Below, piece after piece: positions 7,485 through 16,593 of a stretch of DNA of 64,000 nucleotides (position 1 is the stretch's first letter; each line of letters starts with the position of its first letter). The DNA is from Candidatus Latescibacterota bacterium. Lineage in GTDB: Bacteria > Latescibacterota > UBA2968 > UBA8231. The stretch lies in NCBI GenBank assembly GCA_022819745.1, contig JAJEGS010000008.1, positions 113,242 through 177,241 of the forward strand, read 5' to 3'. The position numbers and the translations under genes are program-made. Under the pieces are notes generated by a model. That model saw nothing but the letters and a program-made list of their open reading frames with translations. It made no database searches and was not told where the DNA came from.

Positions 7485-10463
7485 ATGAACTTGGCCTCCT
7501 ATCTTCGTTCGATTCTGCTCGCAGCGTTAGCAACTACGCTATATATCCTGCCGACGGCGGCTTTAGATACCCTGCGGGTCGGCATCGGCGGGAACGTCTC
7601 TTGGACGGGCGATACTACTCGCGACGATCTGGTTTCGATTCTACCTGAATACAAGGTAAACCGGCAATTTACTGAGGTCGGCAATGTGCCGGGCAATCTG
7701 ATTGACTTGAGCAACCTACAGGTTGTAACGACGCGCGTATTGGTCAAGACTGTGGTCGATGTCGAGCCCGAGTTACTAGCGGGACAACTGGCCTTAGTTG
7801 AGCAGTTGTTGCTCGACCAGATCGAGCCATTGGAGGGAGTGACACAGATCGGAACGGCGACGCAGGGCTTTTTGTCGGTGATTTTGGTGGATTTTGCTCC
7901 AGCGGTGACGCTGGATGAGGCAATGAACACAGTGGAAGCAGCGGTTGACGCAATTCGTTCGACACAGGTGGTCCGCCAAGAAGCAGGAGAGACGGAGGCC
8001 GACGACCCCAATCTGGAGTGCCGCGAAGAGAGCCGGCGCTTTGATTCGACCACTGATATCACCGACGATTGGGGTGATTGCGAGACGATTTTCCAAAACG
8101 GCATACGGGCCGATTGTTACCAGACGATCTGTCGCAACCTGACTACTGGCGACCAGACGAGTAGGCCGGGCAGGTTACAGGTGGGAGGGGGCAAGCTGGT
8201 CGCCCGGCGCGCGATCCAGCAAGGGCTGAAGCTGCCTGAAGGTGCCGACCCGGTGGTCCTACCAGTGGGACTAAGCCCGGACCACGTGGCCCGGGGAGAG
8301 AACGTGGCTCAGCGGGCACTGGGGTGGGGTGGGCGGATCACCGCACCAGCGATTAAGGATGTGGCAGCAGCCGACTTGGAGGCGACCTTGCTGGAACTGA
8401 TCGCGCCTGAAGGGGCTGAAGATGCCTTCTCGCGCAAGGGGATTTTTGGCGCATTAGGGACCTTTATCGTACTGGATTTGGGCAGTCCGATCGGGGTCAA
8501 TCGCATCCGCTTTTACCCGCGCAACACCGTGCAGAGTGCGCCTCAGTATCCCTTCCAAAACGATTTTATTCGCCAGTTTGAACTGCTGCTCCACGATGGC
8601 CAAGACTTGGTCCTAGACGGCACGGGTCGGCTGGTTCCGCAGCTCGAGGATTTCAAAATTTTGCTGCGCAGTACCGGAAACGAAGACCAAGTAGTAGATG
8701 TGCAAGTGCAGCCGGCCCGTCCAGTGCGTTTCGTGCGCATCAAATCCACTTCGTCTTTCCCCTATGAGATCGACGAATTAGAAGTATATGGACAAGGTTT
8801 TATCGGCAGTAGCCGCTACGTCTCCCACGTGTACGATCTGGGGGGGCCGGCCACATGGGGCAACATTAGCTGGCAAGCGCGCCTTATCGACCTCCGCAGT
8901 GGCACCGTCGCTGGTCTCGACGAGGCGTTAAATCAAGACTGTACGACTCAACGCGACACCTTTTCCACCGCCGCGGATGTACCCGACGACTGGGGCGAGT
9001 GCGATACCGCTTCGCTCTACCTTCCCGGCCAGGGTTATACCACGGTGTGGATGTGCTTTCAGACGGCCTGCCGCGATAATACCACCGGGGACATCATTCG
9101 CTACCCCGGCCAGACGGCTGGCAAGCGGGTGGCCGCCAAACCAACGGTCGGCGAGCCATCGCAGATCCTAGTCCGCACCCGCACGGGGAACGATCCCGAC
9201 CCATTGCTCTACTACCGCAGAGACGTGCAGCGAATCGGCGAAGACGAACGATCCACCTCGCTGATAGATCTAGAAGCACAGCTAGGCCGCGACGAATACT
9301 TGAGCCTAGCGCCCGACTTAGAGGCCTCGCCGCCTCGGGTATGGGACAAGGGAGAGATTGGGGAAGATTTAGAAAACTGGAGCCCTTGGTCGGCACCCTA
9401 CTTGCGCGGGGACCGAGAAGGTGGGACCCCGATTATCTCGCCTGGACCGCGGCGCTATATTCAATTTTCGATTGACTTTCTCAACGACGATATCGACGCG
9501 ACCAAGCTCGTCGAGCAATTGTCAATCGAGTATCTGCGACCTCCCATCGCAGATGATCTGATCGCCGAGATCTATCCGCGCGAAGTGGAGGTCTCCGAAT
9601 CGGTGAATTTCACTTATGCTGTGCGGGCACTGATGAACATCGAGGGAGTCAAGGGATTCGACACCTTTGAAATTCGGACACCTACGAGGGTTTTGGGGAT
9701 TGACCGGATCGAGATTGTGGATGGTTCGGATACCATTGCAGAGCAAGTATTAAACGCCGATGTGATCCTCGACCAGCGAGGCGTGCCGATGGTGCGGACT
9801 GAGGAAGGCCAAATACAAGAGTTGCCTTACTCGACAGCCTCAGCAGCGGGGGATACCTTTGCCATCCAAGCCATAACCGACCGCAACTTCATCGTCCACT
9901 TTCCCCGGATTGAGCCAGCGGAAGGTGGGAGCGAACGCCTTTTGAAAATTCACTTCCGCGGGCAGGTACTGCTCTATAGTACTCTGTTCCGCGGCCAAGC
10001 CATTCTCTCCTCTCAGCCCGGTAGCATCCAGCGGATCACACCGGGGAATGCCGCCTTGTTGGGCGAGGGAGACTTGCCAACGGCTTCGGGCATCACGGTG
10101 CTGAGTCCGGGCATTACCGAGGGCAGCCTAGTCGGGTCTTTCGCCTTGGAGCCCAACCCCTTCACGCCCAACGGGGATGGGATCAACGATCAGCTAGCGC
10201 TGCGCTATGACATAGTGGCCGTAACGCGCGCAGCCAAGGTGCAGATACAAGTCTTCGACCTGAGCGGACGCTTGGTGCATACGATTTACGAGGGTGCCGA
10301 CCTAAGTGGACGCTACGACCGAACCTCTCGACCTGAGCTATCTTGGGACGGGCGCGTCCAAGGAGGTGCGGTGGTGCCGCCGGGGATCTACCTGATTTAC
10401 ATAGAAGTCAAAGGGGATTCAAAAGCCAATCGGCGGGCAGTACCGGTAGCGGTGGCCTACTAA
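7485..10463 (+). CDS. large secreted discoidin-like protein with two Cys4 'DDWG' modules and FlgD-type C-terminus
   Basis: ATG 7485 gives a 992-residue protein whose N-terminus is a signal peptide ('LRSILLAALATTLYILPTA'); a start 25 codons upstream at 7410 would bury it. Residues about 179-225 and 486-538 are two copies of a cysteine module with fixed spacing: Cys179-Cys199 and Cys211-Cys216 in the first, Cys486-Cys506 and Cys524-Cys529 in the second. Both contain 'DDWG' and end in 'QT-x-CR-x2-TTGD'. Discoidin-like strands follow ('IVLDLGSPIGVNRIRFYPR', 'YEIDELEVYGQGF'). The C-terminus has 'EPNPFTPNGDGINDQLAL' and 'VFDLSGRLVHTIYEG', the same FlgD-like module as in the paralogues at 3133 and 20260. 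The 170 bases upstream include an AT-rich tract near 7400-7410. Export to the outer surface is inferred; no enzymatic motif is seen. Confidence 0.85.
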   Translation: MNLASYLRSILLAALATTLYILPTAALDTLRVGIGGNVSWTGDTTRDDLVSILPEYKVNRQFTEVGNVPGNLIDLSNLQVVTTRVLVKTVVDVEPELLAGQLALVEQLLLDQIEPLEGVTQIGTATQGFLSVILVDFAPAVTLDEAMNTVEAAVDAIRSTQVVRQEAGETEADDPNLECREESRRFDSTTDITDDWGDCETIFQNGIRADCYQTICRNLTTGDQTSRPGRLQVGGGKLVARRAIQQGLKLPEGADPVVLPVGLSPDHVARGENVAQRALGWGGRITAPAIKDVAAADLEATLLELIAPEGAEDAFSRKGIFGALGTFIVLDLGSPIGVNRIRFYPRNTVQSAPQYPFQNDFIRQFELLLHDGQDLVLDGTGRLVPQLEDFKILLRSTGNEDQVVDVQVQPARPVRFVRIKSTSSFPYEIDELEVYGQGFIGSSRYVSHVYDLGGPATWGNISWQARLIDLRSGTVAGLDEALNQDCTTQRDTFSTAADVPDDWGECDTASLYLPGQGYTTVWMCFQTACRDNTTGDIIRYPGQTAGKRVAAKPTVGEPSQILVRTRTGNDPDPLLYYRRDVQRIGEDERSTSLIDLEAQLGRDEYLSLAPDLEASPPRVWDKGEIGEDLENWSPWSAPYLRGDREGGTPIISPGPRRYIQFSIDFLNDDIDATKLVEQLSIEYLRPPIADDLIAEIYPREVEVSESVNFTYAVRALMNIEGVKGFDTFEIRTPTRVLGIDRIEIVDGSDTIAEQVLNADVILDQRGVPMVRTEEGQIQELPYSTASAAGDTFAIQAITDRNFIVHFPRIEPAEGGSERLLKIHFRGQVLLYSTLFRGQAILSSQPGSIQRITPGNAALLGEGDLPTASGITVLSPGITEGSLVGSFALEPNPFTPNGDGINDQLALRYDIVAVTRAAKVQIQVFDLSGRLVHTIYEGADLSGRYDRTSRPELSWDGRVQGGAVVPPGIYLIYIEVKGDSKANRRAVPVAVAY

Positions 10464-10467
10464 ATCG

Positions 10468-12711
10468 TCAAAACATTCCTTTGAGCTGTTGACGCCATTG
10501 GTCCTTGAGCGCCTCGAGGATCGCTTGCTGGCGCTCTTCGACGTAGTACTTCTTGAAGCGATCTAGATTTTTTACTCCTGCTAACGTGTCGCCTTGGATG
10601 ACCTGCAGATGGCCGACCATCCGGTTGGCCTGCACGTGGTCGGGTTCTATCTCGAGGATGGCTTGCGCCTGCGCTAGAGCCTTCGTGCCTTCGTGCTGAG
10701 TCGCATAGTGGGTGGCCAAAAGCCAGCGGGGTGCCACCAAATGGGGATGGGCAGCAACCAAGCGTTTGAGTTGGACCTCGGCCGCGGTGGACTCATCGGT
10801 GGCCATAAGCAGGTGGGCTAGGCGGAGACCAGCTTCGGCGTGAGTGGAGTCGCGCTGGAGGATCGCCGCATACTCGCGTCGAGCTAGGGCCGGCTGACCC
10901 AAGGCTTCTGTTAACTGACCCAACTGGTAGCGGAAGCGCAACGAGTCGGGAGCTTGGACGACGAGGTCGCGATAGAGGGCGGTAGCCGCGTCGAGCTGAT
11001 CGAGTTGGATATGGGCGTAGGCCAGCCGCTCCTGTACAGCTTTTCGCTCTGGTGCCGCAGCCGCGTCGAGCAGTTTTTCGTATTGGACGATTGCTTCCGC
11101 GTAGCGACCGGCGTGCAGGAGGGCATTGCCCAAGGCATAACGGGCTTCGGGATAGTCTGGATGGCGGACGACAAAATCTTGGTAGGCTGCGATGGCTCGG
11201 TCGTAGCGGCCCCGCCGTGCGTACAAGGCCCCGAGGTTAAAACGGGCCTCGCGGATCTCCGGGTCGAGGGCGAGAGCTTGCTCATAGGCGGCGATAGCGT
11301 TGGCCGGTAGGCCCTTTTGCTGATAGACGAAGCCCAGCCGATGCAAGGTTTCGGCGTCGCCGGCCATGTTCATTGGACCGACGCGGAAGTTGCAGGCCAC
11401 TAAAAGGGCTACAAGTACGCCCCCGGCCCAAGCCAGCTTCGCACCAGCGCGGTCGCGTCCGAGGCAATAGAGTGCACTGACGGCATAGGCGGCAAAAAGT
11501 AGCAGGGGCGGTACGATCGGCAGGCGGTAGCGCGCGGTCGGAAAGAATAAGATGACGGATAGTGCATAGACGACGATGTAGAGAAGTAGAAGGTACACTT
11601 CCGCACGGCGGTGCTTCCGATTGTAGCACACTAGCCCTATACCCAGCAAGGCCAGTGGCACCACGACCCCAAAGGGGAAGGCAATGGTCGCCTTCCACAA
11701 TAGTAGCGATAGCAAGGGGGAGAAGTTGCGAGCGTAGTAGAGGTCTTGGTTGCGGCCTATTTCTTCGCCGTGCCAGAAGAGATAGGTTTTGTGGAGCAGG
11801 AGCAGAAGCCAGGCACTTGGCTCTGCGCTGATAAAGTCCCAAGCTCGGGCGAAGAAATAGTCTGATTGGTCCGAGGCCCGGGTAAGCCCGGCTTCGGTTC
11901 GGGGTTGGCTGACCAAGGCGCGCCACTCTGGGCCGGGTGGGATGCGGATTGTCTCCTCGTAGTTGGCGTTGTTTCCCAAGTAGAAATTGATCCCTCCGTT
12001 GGAGGAAATCAGTACCAAGTCGTCGCCTATCAGGTAATTGCGCAGAGTGACGGGAGCGATGACCAACGAGGCCCCCAGCAGCAAGGGCAGAGCGTTTAGC
12101 AAGCGTCGTGGCCACGGCAACGCACGGCGCACGACAATCACCCAGACCAAGGCCGCGGGCAGAAAGAGCAGGATATTGGCCACGGCAAGGGCGGCCAAGC
12201 CCAGACAGAAACCGGGGACTAAGAGCCGACGCGGACGACCGGCCATGGCCCAAGGCAGGGTCAACAGGATCAGTAGATCAAAGAAAAGGGCTAGGGGCGG
12301 CGGCAGGAATTCACCCGTGAAGAAAACTAAAGGGCCGTAGAGTGCTGCTGCAACGGCCGCTGCAAGCCCTAGGTCAGGAGAAAACAGGCGACGCCCGAGC
12401 AGGTAAAGCAGGACGCAGTTGCAGGCGCTAATGGCAGCTTGGACGAGGCGAGGTAGGTAGTAGCTAGGAGTGAAGAGCGCGTAGAGAAACCCTAGGAAGT
12501 AAGGATAGAGAGGCGGTTGCCAGAAGGGATCGTCCCCGCCGCCCCAGTGCCCCAGCACCGCCATGCGTTCTGCGGCGTCTGTATAGGTTTTTGCATCGAC
12601 CAGTGGATAGTCAAAAAAAGGGCTTGTCTGGCTTTGCTCTATATAGAGGAGGCGCACCCCCAACGCCGCGAGCCAGAGCAACCCTCCGACCAGCCAGCCC
12701 GATCTCCCCAT
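10468..12711 (-). CDS. GT-C family membrane glycosyltransferase fused to TPR repeats
   Basis: The N-terminal two-thirds is polytopic and resembles ArnT/PMT (GT39/GT83-like) lipid-linked sugar transferases. The first periplasmic loop has the acidic 'LVDAKTYTDAAERM' and 'WQPPLYPYFLGFLYALF', where such enzymes place their catalytic Asp. From about residue 455 to the C-terminus there are roughly eight TPR units ('HRLGFVYQQKGLPANAIAAY', 'EARYALGNALLHAGRYAEA'). It therefore probably glycosylates exported protein or lipid, with the TPR part as a docking scaffold. ATG 12711 is used here; a TTG at 12720, immediately after the stop of the upstream barrel gene (ends 12721), is an alternative and would couple the two genes. 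Sugar donor and acceptor are unknown. Confidence 0.75.
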   Translation of the reverse strand: MGRSGWLVGGLLWLAALGVRLLYIEQSQTSPFFDYPLVDAKTYTDAAERMAVLGHWGGGDDPFWQPPLYPYFLGFLYALFTPSYYLPRLVQAAISACNCVLLYLLGRRLFSPDLGLAAAVAAALYGPLVFFTGEFLPPPLALFFDLLILLTLPWAMAGRPRRLLVPGFCLGLAALAVANILLFLPAALVWVIVVRRALPWPRRLLNALPLLLGASLVIAPVTLRNYLIGDDLVLISSNGGINFYLGNNANYEETIRIPPGPEWRALVSQPRTEAGLTRASDQSDYFFARAWDFISAEPSAWLLLLLHKTYLFWHGEEIGRNQDLYYARNFSPLLSLLLWKATIAFPFGVVVPLALLGIGLVCYNRKHRRAEVYLLLLYIVVYALSVILFFPTARYRLPIVPPLLLFAAYAVSALYCLGRDRAGAKLAWAGGVLVALLVACNFRVGPMNMAGDAETLHRLGFVYQQKGLPANAIAAYEQALALDPEIREARFNLGALYARRGRYDRAIAAYQDFVVRHPDYPEARYALGNALLHAGRYAEAIVQYEKLLDAAAAPERKAVQERLAYAHIQLDQLDAATALYRDLVVQAPDSLRFRYQLGQLTEALGQPALARREYAAILQRDSTHAEAGLRLAHLLMATDESTAAEVQLKRLVAAHPHLVAPRWLLATHYATQHEGTKALAQAQAILEIEPDHVQANRMVGHLQVIQGDTLAGVKNLDRFKKYYVEERQQAILEALKDQWRQQLKGMF

Positions 12712-12720
12712 CGCACTCAA

Positions 12721-15441
12721 TCAAATGCCCAGACCGGCGTAAACCGTGATAAAGCCTTCGGTGATGGTCCGAGTCTTCAGCCCGGGATCCTGAAAGTCGC
12801 GCACGTCGAATTTCAGGCCCACCTGGGTCGTCAGCACGTATCCTTGGTACTCGGCCACGTTGGAAATCTGGGTAGCTGAGATAAAAGACTGGAAGTTGTT
12901 GATGTCGTCATCCAAGTCGCGGAAGAGCACGTATTCGACGCCGCCGGCAAAAGTAGTACTGCGGAGAAAGGGCACCTCGGCAATGAGTCCGAAAATCTCG
13001 GTCAGTTCCTTGCGCCCCAAGCGCGAGAATAGGTCGTAGGTCTGGCGGCGGAACTCGCTCTTCCAGCGCGGCATAAGCCGCAGAGTGCCGATCTCGCGGA
13101 GATACTCGGCCTTGTTGACGAAGCCGAAGAAGAACTCGTTGGGATCGAGGCCAAAGGAAGTGCGCGCGGAGCTATCGAGACGCTGATGCCAGAGGTCGTA
13201 TTTGAGTAAGTTTTTGATGGTCAAGTCGGCGATGGGCGTATAGGTATGGCCGATGAAGAAACCATTGTACCAAGTATCGCGCCCAAGCATCGGATCAATA
13301 ACTTCGACATTGCGGTCGTCGCGCAAGGTATTGCGATTATTCCACTGGAGGAGGTCGTCGGCAATGTCGTCCTTGATGCTCTTGGTTATTTCCATGACCC
13401 GCAGACGACCCCAGCGAGCGTGATCGATATCCAGAGTCAACATGCCATAGTAGGTGTAGTTGCGCTGGTCAGAGGTAATAAGCTCGTCGCGCAGATGCCC
13501 CACAGTGAGGCGCAATTGCGGCGCGAGGTGAGCGCCGACATAGACGTTGAAGCCGCGATGATCGCGCTGGTAGGGAAAGTCGGGGCGGTTGTCGTTTTCA
13601 AATCGATCAATCCAAGTGTTGTTGTTGGCGTCAATGCCGTAGAGGAATTCCGGTCGTTCGACGTGCTGCCGCAGGAAAGGCTCTTCGTAGTCGGGGATCA
13701 GGTTGATCACCCGGCCGTTGTCGTTTTGGTTGTAGTCGGGGATGAAGTCGTTGTTTTCGTCCCAGCCGGGAAAGACCGCTGGATCGGTGACCAGCGCGTC
13801 GTTGCGGCCCCAATCGGGGACCCGGTCTTGGTCGTCATTGTCCTCGACAAAATCGACTAAGAAGCGTTCGATATTGCCCGGAGCACCGTTCTCAAAATAG
13901 CCAGAGGAATAGTCGATAAACCCGTCCTGTTCGGCGACGTACACGGTGGTGGCGTAGTCCGGATCCATGTAGAAGACCTCGCCAAATAAGAAAAAGGGAT
14001 AGGCCACTTTCGACAGATTGGCCATCCACGCATTGGCTGAGGGCTTGTTGGAGGTGCCCGACGAGGTGTTGTGGTCAGTGTTACCTTGGTCGTTGCTCGG
14101 ATAGGGGTACTTGCGGTAAACCCGACTGTTGTCGAATTCGCCGTAGAAATTGAATCCCTTGATGTCGTTGAATTCGGTGGTGAAACCAAAGATCGAGGTG
14201 GCGGTTGGTAGGCCGTATTCAAAGGAGACCACTCTGAGGTTGGTATTGTCCTTGACGTTGCCCTCGGCGCGGGCCATTAGCAGGAAGACGGGGTCTTCAT
14301 TGCGGCCGGTTTGGCGGTTGGAGGTGACCTGCACCTTGTAGTCGTTACCCAACACCAAGTCGAACTGGACTTTGCGAATTTGGGTTTTGTCTTGAGGGGC
14401 TGTGAGCAGGTAGTCGCTGCGATTGAAGTCGTAGCGCAAGCGGATCTGCTCGTTGCCGTCGGCAGAGATGAAGCCCTCTTGTGGGAATCCGCCTTCAATG
14501 ATCGGCTCGAAACCTATTTCCTTGCCGCGCACTTGGGTTCCGTCGAGGTAAGTAATAATGATATCGGACCCGGCGGGGAAGAAGGCGGCCCCGCCCTCGT
14601 TGTCGGCGGGTGAATCGTCGCTGAGCAGCACTTCGATCCAAGCGATCGCCTCGGCCTTTTGGTCAACGGTCAGTTCCCCGGAGAGAGGATTGCCGCCGAA
14701 GCCTTCGGTGAGGGTGTTGGACTGGTGGGCGTTGACGAAAGTGAAGCCCAAAGTAGTAAAATCACCAATCTGGACCGTGGTACGCCCTCCCATCAAGGAC
14801 GTGTTATTGGTGCGGTTGATGCCCTCGGCAAAAGTCGAGGCCCCGCCCGATTCGCTCAGCCGCGAATAGAGGGCGGTTAGCATGTACTTATCAGTGGCGA
14901 TGTCGAATTGAACGCCATCGAAGTCCGGTTTGGAGAAGGTCATCGGCGTCAGGGTGGTGCGCAGGCCGTTGGCAATGGTTAGTGCATAGTGGTACTGGCC
15001 TTTGGCGTCGGAGGCGATCACTACGTTGCTGAACCAACTGCGAAAGCGATCATCTTTGAAGAGCTGATTGCCTTTCTGCAGGGGCTGGCGCTGATCGTTG
15101 TTGTAGATGAGCCAGCCCCGCCCGACGAAGTTGCCGAAGAAGTCGTAGAAATAGTCGCCTTCGAGCGCGGTATCGACATAGCGCTGGTAGTGCTGGCGAG
15201 CGTAGTTGGAGTACTCCCACTGCTGCCACCGGTACTCGTTGTAGAGCTCCTGCGGGATGTACCAGCGGCGCACCGCTGGATCCAAAGCGTCAAAAAGCAC
15301 GCCTGCGCCCTGTGGCTCAAAGGTGGTGCGCCCCCCCCTCTGGACGCCCAGACGGTTACCGTAGGTTTGTGCGCGAGCCTGATCCGCGATGCCGATTAGG
15401 AGGCCTAGCGTCAGTAAGACAGCACTGTGCGACATTCTCAT
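12721..15441 (-). CDS. outer-membrane beta-barrel-like exported protein
   Basis: ATG 15441 is chosen because a GAGGGA site lies 8 bases upstream and the protein then begins with a clean signal peptide ('MRMSHSAVLLTLGLLIG', cleavage after 'QARAQ'), giving 906 residues. The mature protein is rich in aromatic, alternating beta-type segments ('TYYGMLTLDIDHARWGRLRV', 'YLREIGTLRLMPRWKSEFR') and ends in a short hydrophobic strand 'GFITVYAGLGI', as in outer-membrane barrels. The middle (about 530-640) is very Asp/Asn-rich ('DENNDFIPDYNQNDNGR', 'GIDANNNTWIDRFENDNR') and resembles calcium-binding thrombospondin type-3 or dockerin-like loops. It sits in a probable operon with the GT-TPR gene. I do not recognise a named family. 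Confidence 0.7.
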   Translation of the reverse strand: MRMSHSAVLLTLGLLIGIADQARAQTYGNRLGVQRGGRTTFEPQGAGVLFDALDPAVRRWYIPQELYNEYRWQQWEYSNYARQHYQRYVDTALEGDYFYDFFGNFVGRGWLIYNNDQRQPLQKGNQLFKDDRFRSWFSNVVIASDAKGQYHYALTIANGLRTTLTPMTFSKPDFDGVQFDIATDKYMLTALYSRLSESGGASTFAEGINRTNNTSLMGGRTTVQIGDFTTLGFTFVNAHQSNTLTEGFGGNPLSGELTVDQKAEAIAWIEVLLSDDSPADNEGGAAFFPAGSDIIITYLDGTQVRGKEIGFEPIIEGGFPQEGFISADGNEQIRLRYDFNRSDYLLTAPQDKTQIRKVQFDLVLGNDYKVQVTSNRQTGRNEDPVFLLMARAEGNVKDNTNLRVVSFEYGLPTATSIFGFTTEFNDIKGFNFYGEFDNSRVYRKYPYPSNDQGNTDHNTSSGTSNKPSANAWMANLSKVAYPFFLFGEVFYMDPDYATTVYVAEQDGFIDYSSGYFENGAPGNIERFLVDFVEDNDDQDRVPDWGRNDALVTDPAVFPGWDENNDFIPDYNQNDNGRVINLIPDYEEPFLRQHVERPEFLYGIDANNNTWIDRFENDNRPDFPYQRDHRGFNVYVGAHLAPQLRLTVGHLRDELITSDQRNYTYYGMLTLDIDHARWGRLRVMEITKSIKDDIADDLLQWNNRNTLRDDRNVEVIDPMLGRDTWYNGFFIGHTYTPIADLTIKNLLKYDLWHQRLDSSARTSFGLDPNEFFFGFVNKAEYLREIGTLRLMPRWKSEFRRQTYDLFSRLGRKELTEIFGLIAEVPFLRSTTFAGGVEYVLFRDLDDDINNFQSFISATQISNVAEYQGYVLTTQVGLKFDVRDFQDPGLKTRTITEGFITVYAGLGI

Positions 15442-15496
15442 GGCCGGATTCCCTCGTGTAGGGTAATACGGTGCGTATCGGAGGAACTCCCTTAAC

Positions 15497-15533
15497 AAAA
15501 AAAGGGCGATGGGCTGGGTAGCCCACCGCCCTT
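15497..15533 (-). terminator. rho-independent terminator of the CBM9-like gene
   Basis: On the minus strand a long hairpin forms from AAGGGCG + TGGGCT paired with AGCCCA + CGCCCTT (15502-15515 with 15520-15533), with one mismatch bulge and a GGGT loop. It is followed by seven Ts (complement of As at 15497-15503). It lies 25 bases after the stop of the gene at 15558-16460 and separates that gene from the outer-membrane gene starting at 15441. Confidence 0.85.
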
Positions 15534-15557
15534 AAAAAACGATGCTGCGCACTCGTC

Positions 15558-16460
15558 TTACTGCTGGAACTGGGCTTTAATGCGGCCCCAAGTATCGGAC
15601 TCAACCGAGGTGGGCTCGGGAGCGGCACCCCAGTCGATGGAGTCGTCTAGTTCGCTCATGACCATGTCGTTGTCGGCGCGGCAGCATCCGTTGGGCGAAG
15701 TGGACCAGAATCCCTGATACGTGGTGCCCGGCTCGTCGAAATCGCCGAAGGTCCAACTCATGGCGATGACGTCGCCGTCAGAAAGGTCGGTCAGTTCGGC
15801 CCCTTCGCGATTGCCGTCGTCGGGAATGAAGTCATAGGGCTGAATCCACATCTCGTAGAAGTAGGTGCTCTCGCCGAACTCCTCGCCTTCAAAGGAGTAC
15901 TCCATGACCCAGTTATCGCCGTTGAACGGATCGGTGCGCCACTCGAAATCGGGCAGGAACTGACCCCAGCTACCGCCGATGGGCGGAATGCCGAAGTTGA
16001 AGGACTGCTTGACGATGCCACCCTCACTACCAGGTTGATAGTCACCGCCCCCTTCGGCTTCGGGGTGCGTCGGGGAAATGTAAATCTCCCAAGCATCGTC
16101 GGTCCAGAACTGGGCCGGATCTTCGCGGTCCGTGTTGTGGACGTTGTCGAAAACCTCGGCCATTAAGTAAAGACGGTCGTTGTTGTCGTTCCAGCCGACG
16201 ATCTGGCGGACGCTCAGATCGCTGACGTCGATCTCGCCGCGCACTTTGGAATAAACGGCGTCCGAATACATGTCGTTGCCCACTTCGTAAGGCACCTGCG
16301 GAATGACGCTCCACTCCGAGATATCACCATCGACGTTAGGCAAATTCTCGTCGGGAAACTGCACGGCAAAGAGGAACTCACCCGGAGGAAAATGGCTCCA
16401 GGTTGGCGTGGCCAGCCCCACTACCAGCAGGGCGGCGACGAAAGTCAATACATTGCGCAT
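15558..16460 (-). CDS. secreted CBM9/DOMON-like carbohydrate-binding protein
   Basis: This 300-residue protein has a signal peptide (residues 1-22, 'LTFVAALLVVGLATPTWS'). The rest is one CBM9-like sandwich: 'VDGDISEWSVIPQVPYE', then 'LYLMAEVFDNVHNTDR', then 'FWTDDAWEIYISPTHPEAEG'. These features are typical of the family-9-like carbohydrate-binding domains found alone or attached to surface enzymes. An AGGAGGTGC site 5 bases before ATG is the strongest ribosome binding site in this region. It is monocistronic: a promoter-like sequence lies at 16545-16573 and a hairpin terminator at 15497-15533. High expression is therefore likely. The ligand is unknown, and a heme or metal role as in DOMON proteins is possible but not supported by visible ligands. 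Confidence 0.8.
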   Translation of the reverse strand: MRNVLTFVAALLVVGLATPTWSHFPPGEFLFAVQFPDENLPNVDGDISEWSVIPQVPYEVGNDMYSDAVYSKVRGEIDVSDLSVRQIVGWNDNNDRLYLMAEVFDNVHNTDREDPAQFWTDDAWEIYISPTHPEAEGGGDYQPGSEGGIVKQSFNFGIPPIGGSWGQFLPDFEWRTDPFNGDNWVMEYSFEGEEFGESTYFYEMWIQPYDFIPDDGNREGAELTDLSDGDVIAMSWTFGDFDEPGTTYQGFWSTSPNGCCRADNDMVMSELDDSIDWGAAPEPTSVESDTWGRIKAQFQQ

Positions 16461-16544
16461 GTTGCACCTCCTATAGGTGAGCGCGGGTAAAGATGACTAG
16501 CTTTAGGCGAGCCAAAGGTCTAACTAACTGCTTGTAGCGTTTCA

Positions 16545-16573
16545 ATTGTACACAATACATATGTATAGTTCAA
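16545..16573 (-). promoter_or_regulatory. predicted promoter with internal palindrome for the CBM9-like gene
   Basis: Reading the minus strand, TTGAAC (16573-16568) and TACAAT (16550-16545) are separated by exactly 17 bases, a good sigma-70-type arrangement. The spacer holds the perfect 12-bp palindrome ATACATATGTAT (16555-16566), a possible operator. The start codon is about 85 bases downstream. Promoter rules for this phylum are not established. Confidence 0.4.
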
Positions 16574-16593
16574 CCATAAAATTTATTGCTGAA

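Noticed and set aside
11282..12253. 323-codon frame on the minus strand
   Set aside because: Out-of-frame shadow of the GT-TPR gene with no domain-like features.
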